Assembly (NCBI GenBank): GCA_026416895.1
Contig: JAOAEH010000023.1
Span: 1 to 6,434 of the forward strand
Direction: 5' to 3'
DNA: 6,434 bases
From: Elusimicrobiales bacterium
Lineage (GTDB): Bacteria; Elusimicrobiota; Elusimicrobia; Elusimicrobiales; UBA9959
In this document: positions 1 through 5,673 of the stretch, piece after piece
Layout of the letters: every line of letters begins with the position of its first letter
Position numbering within the stretch: position 1 is the first letter of the stretch
Notes under the pieces: generated by a model
Database searches by the model: none
What the model saw: only the letters and a program-made list of their open reading frames with translations
What the model was told of the DNA's origin: nothing
Translations under genes and position numbers: made by a program

Positions 1-1
1 A

Positions 2-424
2 TCTAGACAGATTGCTGAACTTGGAATATATCCTGCTGTAGATCCTCTTGATTCTACATCAAGAATACTTGATCCTAAAATTGTTGGAGAAGAGCATTAT
101 AATGTAGCAAGAGGAGTTCAAAGAATTCTTCAAAGATATAAGGAGCTTCAAGATATCATTGCAATTTTAGGTATTGATGAACTTTCAGATGAGGATAAGC
201 TTATTGTGTATCGTGCAAGGAAGATTCAGAAATTTTTATCGCAACCTTTCTTTGTTGCTCAACAATTTACCGGAAGAGAAGGTAAATATGTTCCTTTATC
301 TGAAACTATAAGAGGATTTAGAGAAATACTTGAAGGTAAACTTGATGATATAGCAGAGCAGCATTTTTATATGGCAGGTACCATTGATGAAGTGAAAGAA
401 AGAGCAAAAAGTTCAAATTTATGA
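2..424 (+). CDS. atpD: F1Fo ATP synthase subunit beta, C-terminal part (5' end outside window)
   Basis: This is the last 140 residues of the catalytic beta subunit of F1 ATPase, which makes ATP at the alpha/beta interfaces of the cytoplasmic F1 head. Reading from base 2, the frame opens with SRQIAELGIYPAVDPLDSTS, the hallmark block after the nucleotide-binding domain. It continues through YNVARGVQ and a DELSDED segment (residues 59-65 of the visible part), which corresponds to the DELSEED loop that contacts gamma and epsilon. It then reaches SQPFFVAQQFTG and the ETIRGF block. The C-terminus is intact, ending at TGA 422-424. The Walker A and B motifs lie upstream of the window. The stop overlaps the atpC start as ATGA, so the two genes are likely translationally coupled in the usual beta-epsilon order. 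Family assignment is essentially certain. An ATG at 206 is internal, not the true start. Confidence 0.97.
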   Translation, partial: SRQIAELGIYPAVDPLDSTSRILDPKIVGEEHYNVARGVQRILQRYKELQDIIAILGIDELSDEDKLIVYRARKIQKFLSQPFFVAQQFTGREGKYVPLSETIRGFREILEGKLDDIAEQHFYMAGTIDEVKERAKSSNL

Positions 425-843
425 AAAAAATAAAATTTACATTATTAACACCTAAAAAACAGATTTTAAATGAAAAAGAGGTTGATTCAGTTACTCTACC
501 TGCTTGGGAAGGTGAGATGACCGTTTTATATAACCATGCTCCTTTTATGGTACAGCTTAAAGAAGGAGTATTGAAATACCGTGATGGAAATAAGGAAGAG
601 TTTTTTGCTGTTTATTGGGGATTTGCTGAGATAGTGAAAAATAACGTTATTGTTTTAGCAGAAGATGCTGAGCTTTCATCAGAAATAGATGCTCAAAAAG
701 TATATCAAGAGTATGAGAAGATGAAACTTGCAAAAAGGCAAATTGACAGAAAAGAAAATCTTGAAGATTTGGAAATAAAGTTAAAGAAAATGATTGTGGA
801 ATTAAAACTTTCGAAAATGATTAAGAAAAAAAATGAAAAATAA
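421..843 (+). CDS. atpC: F1Fo ATP synthase subunit epsilon
   Basis: The epsilon subunit belongs to the central stalk of ATP synthase, couples gamma to the c-ring and can inhibit ATP hydrolysis. The 140-residue protein has the family length and layout. An N-terminal beta-sandwich spans roughly residues 1-85, with the conserved block GEMTVLYNHAPFM (31-43, equivalent to GELGIYPGHAPLL in E. coli) and the stretch NNVIVLAEDAE (74-84). A charged helical hairpin follows at roughly 88-135. The C-terminal 20 residues are unusually Lys-rich, ending KMIKKKNEK. The ATG at 421 overlaps the atpD stop by four bases. No strong ribosome site precedes it, which suggests reinitiation after atpD. It is the last gene of the atp operon here, because the next gene is convergent and its stop lies 3 bases away. 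Confidence 0.95.
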   Translation: MKKIKFTLLTPKKQILNEKEVDSVTLPAWEGEMTVLYNHAPFMVQLKEGVLKYRDGNKEEFFAVYWGFAEIVKNNVIVLAEDAELSSEIDAQKVYQEYEKMKLAKRQIDRKENLEDLEIKLKKMIVELKLSKMIKKKNEK

Positions 844-846
844 TTT

Positions 847-1908
847 TTAAATATATATTTTTTTTATATTTCTTGCTGCTGTTCTTCTAATCCAAAGTTG
901 TGCTATGTCTCCTACCTTAGCATCAATACCACTTACATCAAGCAAGGTGTGTGATATAGATGGCTTTGTTACAAACATTGCCTTTTTACCTTTAACAATA
1001 GCCCACATACGATTACCTTCAGTTATAGTATAGGTATTTTCTGAAGGAAACATTCCAAGTCCATCAGCATAGCCCACTTGAACTGATGCAATCTTCATAT
1101 TTTTTGTTGCAACTATTTCATTTGCATATCCAAATGATTCTCCTTTTTTTACTTCTTTTACTGATATTATCTTTGCAAAGAAATTCCAAGGTCTTTTTAT
1201 TCCCATTTTAATTGGTGAATTTTCTTTTTTGAGATAAATATCTGTTGGGTATATTCCGTATATTAAATTTCCTATTCTTACCATATCTAGATGGTAGGTT
1301 GGAAAGTCTAAAAACACTAAACTATTTGCTGCATGAATAATTAAGTTTGGATTATTTTTTTTGATTTCGTTTGTAACCTTTGTAAATCTTTCAAGTTTTT
1401 CTTTAGCGTCTATCATGTTTTTATAAGGAGTGTAGGCTATATGTGTTGATATAGATAACAAATTTATATTTTTAAAACTTAATGTTTTTTTGACAAATTC
1501 TATAAGATTTTCAATTTCAACTCCCCATCTTTTTAATCCGCTGTCTACGTCTATGTTTATTGATATTTTATTCTTTTTTGAAGATGATAGTTTTTTAATA
1601 AAATCAATTTTATCTACAGTTGGTATTAAATTATATTTTAATATTAACGGTATTTCTTCTGGTAAAGTTGGAGCTAATATCATGATAGGAATTTTTATTT
1701 TATTTTTTCTAAGTGTTATACCTTCTTCTACATTTATCACACCAACAAAGTCAATATTTAACTTTTCTGCTATTTGTGATACTTTTACTGCACCATGCCC
1801 ATAAGCATCCGCTTTTACTACTACCATTACTTTAGATTTTGTTTTTGATTTGATTAGTTTTATATTATCAGATATGTATTTAGTATTTATTTCAATCCAT
1901 TTGAGCAT
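847..1908 (-). CDS. alr: Alanine racemase-like PLP enzyme, divergent and short
   Basis: Fold type III PLP enzyme of the alanine racemase family, which interconverts L- and D-alanine for peptidoglycan. The 353-residue protein keeps the PLP lysine (K32) in VVVKADAYGHG, R127 (GLKRWG), H156 (STH), the phosphate-site block HAANS (192-196), R211 in MVRIG, and the opposing catalytic tyrosine Y280 in VGYADG. Other hallmarks have changed. The usual CMDQ motif is replaced by SISH at about 317-320. The lysine that is often carbamylated, just before DTGM, is Asp (D120). The C-terminus lacks roughly 25 residues that normally lie between the GDxxxLxG strand and the final R-V-P-R-like strand. The frame is uninterrupted, so this is not an obvious pseudogene. 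ATG 1906-1908 lies 2 bases after the thioesterase stop and lacks a clear ribosome site, so coupled translation is likely. The fold assignment is firm; activity and substrate are less certain. Confidence 0.85.
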   Translation of the reverse strand: MLKWIEINTKYISDNIKLIKSKTKSKVMVVVKADAYGHGAVKVSQIAEKLNIDFVGVINVEEGITLRKNKIKIPIMILAPTLPEEIPLILKYNLIPTVDKIDFIKKLSSSKKNKISINIDVDSGLKRWGVEIENLIEFVKKTLSFKNINLLSISTHIAYTPYKNMIDAKEKLERFTKVTNEIKKNNPNLIIHAANSLVFLDFPTYHLDMVRIGNLIYGIYPTDIYLKKENSPIKMGIKRPWNFFAKIISVKEVKKGESFGYANEIVATKNMKIASVQVGYADGLGMFPSENTYTITEGNRMWAIVKGKKAMFVTKPSISHTLLDVSGIDAKVGDIAQLWIRRTAARNIKKIYI

Positions 1909-1910
1909 AT

Positions 1911-2309
1911 TTAGAGTATGTATTTCTTTAAAGCTTCTTTAATTTCAGTGGGGATTTCATTGAGATTGAAGTTTTTGTTTATACATACCATATCAGTTCT
2001 AGCGATAGTAGTTTTTTGACCAATGGAATTGAATATTTCATAATAAAATCTTATTCTGTATGAGGTTATTTCTTCTATTTTTGTTTTTATTTCTATTATT
2101 TCTCCATAATATATTGGTGCTTTATAGTCAATTTCTTGTCTTTTAATTGCAAATAGTATATTTTTGTTAGCTAATTCTTTTAGTTTGAATCCTTCATCTT
2201 CAAGCATTTTTGTTCTTGCTTCTTCTAAAAATCTTAAATAGTTTCCATAATATACTACACCTTCAGCATCAGTGTCATAGTAATAAATTTGTCTTTTTGT
2301 TATATGCAT
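1911..2309 (-). CDS. Acyl-CoA thioesterase, YbgC/FadM-type hot-dog fold
   Basis: A 132-residue single-domain protein of the 4HBT-like thioesterase family, which hydrolyses acyl-CoA or acyl-ACP thioesters in the cytoplasm. The N-terminal signature YYYDTDAEGVVYYGNYLRF (residues 9-27) matches the family pattern Y-x-D-T-D-x-x-G-V-V-Y-x-x-N-Y. D14 sits at the position of the catalytic aspartate, and EEAR (29-32) begins the long hot-dog helix. IDYKAPIYYGEIIEIKT (60-76) is the expected second half of the fold. Length is typical. The start is set by the signature beginning about nine residues after Met and by the lack of an in-frame alternative. No Shine-Dalgarno sequence precedes it. It is the first gene of a minus-strand pair with alr. 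Family members act on varied substrates, so the specific one cannot be read from sequence. Confidence 0.88.
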   Translation of the reverse strand: MHITKRQIYYYDTDAEGVVYYGNYLRFLEEARTKMLEDEGFKLKELANKNILFAIKRQEIDYKAPIYYGEIIEIKTKIEEITSYRIRFYYEIFNSIGQKTTIARTDMVCINKNFNLNEIPTEIKEALKKYIL

Positions 2310-2385
2310 AAAGATATTTTATCAAATAAATGGTTATAGTTTTTTTATACAATATATTTTAATGATAAGTTTAGGAGGTAGTAGA
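2310..2385. promoter_or_regulatory. Divergent intergenic control region
   Basis: This 76-base, extremely AT-rich gap separates the divergent thioesterase-alr unit from the mtnP operon and is the only place in the window where both transcripts can plausibly start. On the plus strand, TATAGT (2335-2340) and TACAAT (2348-2353) resemble -10 boxes. On the minus strand, TATAAC (2338-2333) and TAAAAT (2321-2316) do. No convincing TTGACA-like -35 box sits at 16-18 bases from any of them, and in such AT-rich sequence -10 matches arise by chance. The region is supported by gene layout; the individual boxes are guesses. No operator palindrome or riboswitch-like structure was seen. Confidence 0.45.
2373..2378 (+). 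promoter_or_regulatory. Shine-Dalgarno site that sets the mtnP start
   Basis: AGGAGG lies 7 bases before the ATG at 2386. An in-frame ATG also exists at 2362, but the ribosome site would then lie inside the gene, and that ATG has only AT-rich sequence before it. The start is therefore placed at 2386, eight codons later than the longest reading frame. Confidence 0.88.
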
Positions 2386-3243
2386 ATGAGTGATATTAAA
2401 GTAAATATAGGTGTTATAGGTGGAAGTGGACTATATAATATGGATGAGATTAAAAATAAAAGAGAAATTGAAATATATACTCCTTTTGGTAAACCGAGTG
2501 ATAATTTGATGTATGGTGAAATATCTAATATTCCTGTTTTATTTTTGCCTAGACATTCAAGGCATCATACAATACTTCCTTCTGAGATACCTCATAGAGC
2601 AAATATGTGGGCTTTGAAATATTTTGGTGTAAAAACTGTAATATCTGTAAGTGCTGTTGGTTCATTAAAAGAGGAATTAAAACCAGGGGATTTTGTTTTT
2701 CCAGATCAGTTTGTTGATGAGACAAAAGGAAGAGTATCTACATATTTTGGTAATGGTATTGTAGGACATATTCCTTTAGCACATCCTTTTTGTATGGATT
2801 ACTCTAAAATTATGTATGAAAAAACATCTAAGCTAGGTATAACTGCACATTTTGGTGGTATTTATGTTTGTATAGAAGGACCTCAGTTTTCTACTAAAGC
2901 AGAAAGTCAATATCATAGAAAACAAGGATATGACATTATTGGTATGACAGTAGCAACTGAGTGTAAAATAGCAAAAGAAGCTGGGCTGCATTATATGGCA
3001 GTTTCTTTAGTTACAGATTATGATTGTTGGAAGGAAGAAGATGAAGTCTCTCAAGATAAAGTTTTGGAGACATTAAAGAAGAATGTTGATAATATTAAAA
3101 AGTTACTTGTTGAAAGTATTCCTGAAATTTCAAAAACTGTTCCATCTTGCAGATGTGAAGATATTATGAAAGGAGCAGTTTTAACAAACAAAAAATTTGT
3201 ATCAGAAAAAATTTTAAATGATCTTAGATTAATAATAGGATGA
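2386..3243 (+). CDS. mtnP: S-methyl-5'-thioadenosine phosphorylase
   Basis: This enzyme cleaves methylthioadenosine, a by-product of polyamine and related synthesis, with phosphate to give adenine and 5-methylthioribose-1-phosphate. The 285-residue protein has the family blocks in order: phosphate-binding IGGSGLY (11-17), LPRHSRHH (54-61), HRANMWALK (70-78), SAVGSL (89-94), EGPQFSTKAES (164-174), GMT (186-188) and VTDYDCW (209-215). D211 and D213 are the adenine-contacting aspartates of MTA phosphorylases, favouring 6-aminopurine substrates over inosine or guanosine. A C-terminal Cys-Arg-Cys (256-258) recalls the CXC motif of some hyperthermophile phosphorylases. The strong ribosome site AGGAGG sets the start. 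It opens the plus-strand operon, and its stop overlaps cdd as ATGA. A methylthioinosine-preferring relative is the main alternative but is disfavoured by the two aspartates. Confidence 0.93.
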   Translation: MSDIKVNIGVIGGSGLYNMDEIKNKREIEIYTPFGKPSDNLMYGEISNIPVLFLPRHSRHHTILPSEIPHRANMWALKYFGVKTVISVSAVGSLKEELKPGDFVFPDQFVDETKGRVSTYFGNGIVGHIPLAHPFCMDYSKIMYEKTSKLGITAHFGGIYVCIEGPQFSTKAESQYHRKQGYDIIGMTVATECKIAKEAGLHYMAVSLVTDYDCWKEEDEVSQDKVLETLKKNVDNIKKLLVESIPEISKTVPSCRCEDIMKGAVLTNKKFVSEKILNDLRLIIG

Positions 3244-3662
3244 ATATTAATAAAAAATATTTATTTAAGCTTATAGAAATTGCAAAAGAATCGCAAAAAA
3301 ACTCATATTCTCCGTATTCAAATTATCCTGTAGGTTCATCAGTCCTTTGCGAAAGTGGAAAAATATATGGTGGTTGTAATGTAGAAAATGTGTCTTTTGG
3401 GCTTTCAATGTGTGCTGAAAGAACAGCTATTTTTAAAGCTATTTCAAATGGAGAAAAGAAAATAAAGGCGATATGTGTTGTGGCAAAATCTGCAATTCCA
3501 TGTGGTGCATGCAGACAGGTTATGGTTGAATTTGCTGAAAAAGATTGTGATATTATTTGTGTTGATTATGATCCTACTTGTAAAAACAAAGACAAAATTA
3601 TGATTATAAAGCTTTCTAAGCTTCTTTATAAACCATTCACTCCTCAAAGTTCAGGTTTATAA
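3240..3662 (+). CDS. cdd: Cytidine deaminase
   Basis: Cytosolic zinc enzyme of pyrimidine salvage that converts cytidine and deoxycytidine to uridine and deoxyuridine. The 140-residue protein has the homotetrameric-type length. The substrate-binding NVEN sits at 47-50. The catalytic motif CAERTA spans 58-63, with zinc ligand C58 and proton-shuttling E60. The second zinc motif PCGACRQ spans 87-93, with ligands C88 and C91. The YSPYSNYPVGSSV segment (23-35) is the usual N-terminal signature. The ATG overlaps the mtnP stop by four bases with no obvious ribosome site, suggesting translational coupling of the two nucleoside-salvage genes. The C-terminal 30 residues are less conserved but end at the expected place. 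All catalytic residues are present. Confidence 0.95.
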   Translation: MNINKKYLFKLIEIAKESQKNSYSPYSNYPVGSSVLCESGKIYGGCNVENVSFGLSMCAERTAIFKAISNGEKKIKAICVVAKSAIPCGACRQVMVEFAEKDCDIICVDYDPTCKNKDKIMIIKLSKLLYKPFTPQSSGL

Positions 3663-3668
3663 TTGTAA

Positions 3669-3676
3669 AAGGAGGT
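3669..3676 (+). promoter_or_regulatory. Strong Shine-Dalgarno site before accB-like gene
   Basis: AAGGAGGT sits in the 18-base gap after cdd, with AGGAGG ending 5 bases before the ATG at 3681. It gives this gene independent ribosome loading, unlike its coupled neighbours cdd and the zinc-ribbon protein gene. Confidence 0.85.
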
Positions 3677-3680
3677 AAAG

Positions 3681-4052
3681 ATGGATCTTAGTTTAATAGA
3701 AGAAATAAAGGAATGGTTCAATTCAACTGATCTAGATGAGCTTCATTTTAAGGATTCTGATTTTAAATTAAGTTTAGTAAAGAAAGGTTTCAATAGTGAG
3801 GATCTTAAGATAAACTCAAATTTAACTCCAGTTTTTGCTCCGGAAGTTGGTGTTTTTAGTTTCTCGAAAAAAGGTAAAGCAATAAATATTAAAAAAGGAG
3901 ATAAAGTAAAAAAGGAAGATATATTGGGTTATATAAATTTACCGTCTAAAACTATTGAAGTTAAAAGTCCTGTTGATGGAATAATTAAACTAATAGCTGT
4001 TGAAGAAGGAAGTCTTGTTGAATATTCTCAGCTTCTTTTTGTAATAGAATGA
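3681..4052 (+). CDS. accB: AccB-like biotin carboxyl carrier homologue lacking the biotinylation motif
   Basis: This 123-residue protein matches the acetyl-CoA carboxylase carrier AccB end to end. It has an N-terminal helical segment (about 3-35, LIEEIKEWF then DELHFKDSDFKLSL), a short linker, then the biotinyl-lipoyl barrel starting at VFAPEVGVFS (51-60) and ending LLFVIE. Active AccB carries biotin on the lysine of the (E)AMKM hairpin. Here the equivalent residues are N-L-P-S-K (86-90). Counting back from the conserved glycine after PVD (G100), the biotin-lysine position is S89, and K90 is one residue off. Neither flanking Met is present. The barrel fold looks intact, so a carrier-like but probably non-biotinylated subunit is inferred. 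The linker of about a dozen residues is shorter than the Pro/Ala-rich linker of E. coli AccB. It lies in an operon with accC, and its stop is 1 base from the next ATG. Confidence 0.82.
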   Translation: MDLSLIEEIKEWFNSTDLDELHFKDSDFKLSLVKKGFNSEDLKINSNLTPVFAPEVGVFSFSKKGKAINIKKGDKVKKEDILGYINLPSKTIEVKSPVDGIIKLIAVEEGSLVEYSQLLFVIE

Positions 4053-4053
4053 T

Positions 4054-5673
4054 ATGTCTGAAATTAAAGCTAGCAGAATGCTTTGCAAAGATTGTGGATA
4101 TGAGCCGAATATAATTGCTGATGTTTGTATAAAATGTGGTGGCAAGATAGTAAAAATATGTGGGAATTGCTCACATGAAAATTCAGTAGAAAAAAATCAT
4201 TGTGATTTGTGTGGGAATCTGCTAGCTTTAACTCCTCACAAAAAAATAGATATAGTAAATGACAAGAAGGATAATTTTGATAGTAAAATTGAAAAAGGAA
4301 AAAAAATCTTAGAATTTGAATCAATTACTGAAACGATAGCAAGGAAAGATGAAAGTTATAGAAAAAAAATTAATATTCCAAATGCCAACGTAGAATCTGT
4401 TGCGAAAGAAAAATTGGTTGATGAAGATGCAATTATAAAAGAAAGAAGAAAAGTGGAAGATTTTGTAAAACTTCAAAGTAACCAAATTGAAAGGCAAAAA
4501 TTTGAGGAGAAAAATAATATTATTAATAGAAAGATAATTTTATTTAAAAAAATAACTATTAGTGTATTTACATTTGGGTTGATAATTATAATCTTTTATT
4601 TAATATTTGGAAGAAAAAGTTTTTCAAGGTATGACCTTCTTATAACAGCAAAAAGATATTTATCAGCATTAAGAGATGCTGAGTATGATAAAGCCTATGA
4701 ATTTTTGTCGCAGAATTCTAAAGCTATTGTAAGTTTTAATGATTATGTAAAAACTCTTGAAAACTACTATTCTAAGGTTGGCAAATGGGATTTTAAAGAT
4801 ATAGAAGTATATTATTTTGATCCTAATCAAAGTGTTATTAAATATAAATTAATCGAAAAAGGTGTTGAAAAAGATGATTATCTAAATTTTGTTAGGGAAT
4901 ATGGAAAATGGAGACGTCCTTTTGTTTATAATCTATTTGAAGAGATAGATAAAGCATTTGAAAAAAAGGATTTTCCCAAAGCACTTTTCCTTTCGCAAAG
5001 GCTTTATCTTATTGATCCTATGGATCCAAGAGCAAGTGGATATCTTTGTTGGAGTGAGTATTTGATGAGAATCTATGAAAATTCTGTAGAAAGCTGTAAA
5101 AGAGTTATAGAACTTTCTCATATTTATCCGATAAAATATTATAAAGATGAAGAACTATTTTGGTATACTTTTAACTATGCTGATAGTTTAAGATTTATAG
5201 GTAAAATAGAACATTCTATTGAGGTATATAATAATATTTTAAAAAATCCAATCATAAATTCGGATGAAAAGTGTACTGTTTATGTTGCCAGATCAGATTC
5301 TTATGTTGCTATTAAAGACTATAATTCTTCATTAAACGATTTGAAAAATGCAATAGAGGTATGTAAAGATGAAAGTATTGAAAAGAAAGAGGCTTTAAGA
5401 AGATTAAGAATGCTTGAAGGTGAATTATGTGAAGAAGCTATCCTTTTTGCTAAAAAGTATAAAAATGAAGGAATTCCATTTGAGGAGTTTATTATTAACA
5501 AATTTAAAAGTCTTAATAAAGAGAAATATAAGTTTGATTGGAGATGTAAACATAAAAATGGTTCTAATTATTATGTAGAAGTTTTAGTTTATGAGGGCAA
5601 AAAATCTTTTAACGTTTATAAAATAAACGTTGATTTATGGGAAAAAAAATTTTCAATAGAGGAGGAGTTGTGA
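4054..5673 (+). CDS. Zinc-ribbon, single-span membrane protein with NTF2-like and TPR-like regions; function unknown
   Basis: I do not recognise this 539-residue protein as a named gene. The N-terminus holds two zinc-ribbon knuckle pairs, with cysteines at 11/14, 25/28, 36/39 and 50/53. A highly charged, probably helical linker (about 65-158) follows, then one hydrophobic span at about 161-185 (IILFKKITISVFTFGLIIII onward). Residues about 193-292 start ITAKRYLSALRDAEYDKAYEFL, cut here to its pattern of a helix pair before a sheet, which resembles NTF2-like (DUF4878-type) domains. Helical repeats with TPR character follow, at about 302-336, 367-400 and 407-437, and then a non-repeat tail. A likely topology places the zinc ribbons in the cytoplasm and the rest outside, but positive charges flank both sides of the span. 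ATG 4054 lies 1 base after the accB-like stop with no ribosome site. Placement between accB and accC suggests co-expression, not necessarily a role in carboxylation. Confidence 0.8.
   Translation: MSEIKASRMLCKDCGYEPNIIADVCIKCGGKIVKICGNCSHENSVEKNHCDLCGNLLALTPHKKIDIVNDKKDNFDSKIEKGKKILEFESITETIARKDESYRKKINIPNANVESVAKEKLVDEDAIIKERRKVEDFVKLQSNQIERQKFEEKNNIINRKIILFKKITISVFTFGLIIIIFYLIFGRKSFSRYDLLITAKRYLSALRDAEYDKAYEFLSQNSKAIVSFNDYVKTLENYYSKVGKWDFKDIEVYYFDPNQSVIKYKLIEKGVEKDDYLNFVREYGKWRRPFVYNLFEEIDKAFEKKDFPKALFLSQRLYLIDPMDPRASGYLCWSEYLMRIYENSVESCKRVIELSHIYPIKYYKDEELFWYTFNYADSLRFIGKIEHSIEVYNNILKNPIINSDEKCTVYVARSDSYVAIKDYNSSLNDLKNAIEVCKDESIEKKEALRRLRMLEGELCEEAILFAKKYKNEGIPFEEFIINKFKSLNKEKYKFDWRCKHKNGSNYYVEVLVYEGKKSFNVYKINVDLWEKKFSIEEEL
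5658..5665 (+). promoter_or_regulatory. Shine-Dalgarno site supporting the GTG start of accC
   Basis: AGAGGAGG lies inside the last codons of the upstream gene, with its AGGAGG part ending 4 bases before GTG 5670. The spacing is short but workable if pairing uses the upstream AGAGG. It supports GTG as the start, since the nearby TTG at 5668 is in another frame. Confidence 0.75.

Noticed and set aside
836..865. Possible bidirectional terminator between atpC and alr.
   Set aside because: The stems are A:T only, 5-6 pairs, and overlap both stop codons; there is no GC-rich stem to pause polymerase.
1490..1804. Open frame of 104 codons on the plus strand.
   Set aside because: It lies wholly antisense to alr, has no ribosome site, and its product resembles no family; it mirrors the alr coding frame.
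2362..2385. Upstream in-frame ATG extending mtnP by eight codons (MISLGGSR).
   Set aside because: The extension contains the strong AGGAGG site at 2373-2378, which belongs before the start, and the phosphate-loop motif is at normal distance from the 2386 ATG.
3609..3625. Two AAGCTT copies a few bases apart in cdd, looked at as a repeat.
   Set aside because: They encode ordinary Lys-Leu codons in the cdd frame and do not extend into a longer repeat.
3444..3647. Minus-strand open frame inside cdd.
   Set aside because: It is antisense to a gene with full catalytic motifs, and the low-complexity product has no recognisable domain.
4070..4324. Minus-strand open frame opposite the zinc-ribbon region.
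   Set aside because: Its Cys/His-rich product is the reverse image of the zinc-ribbon codons, with no ribosome site; shorter antisense frames at 4933-5121, 5319-5501 and 6238-6423 were dropped for the same reason.
5668..5670. TTG as an alternative accC start.
   Set aside because: It is in the frame of the upstream gene and runs straight into its TGA; GTG 5670 is the in-frame start for the biotin carboxylase.
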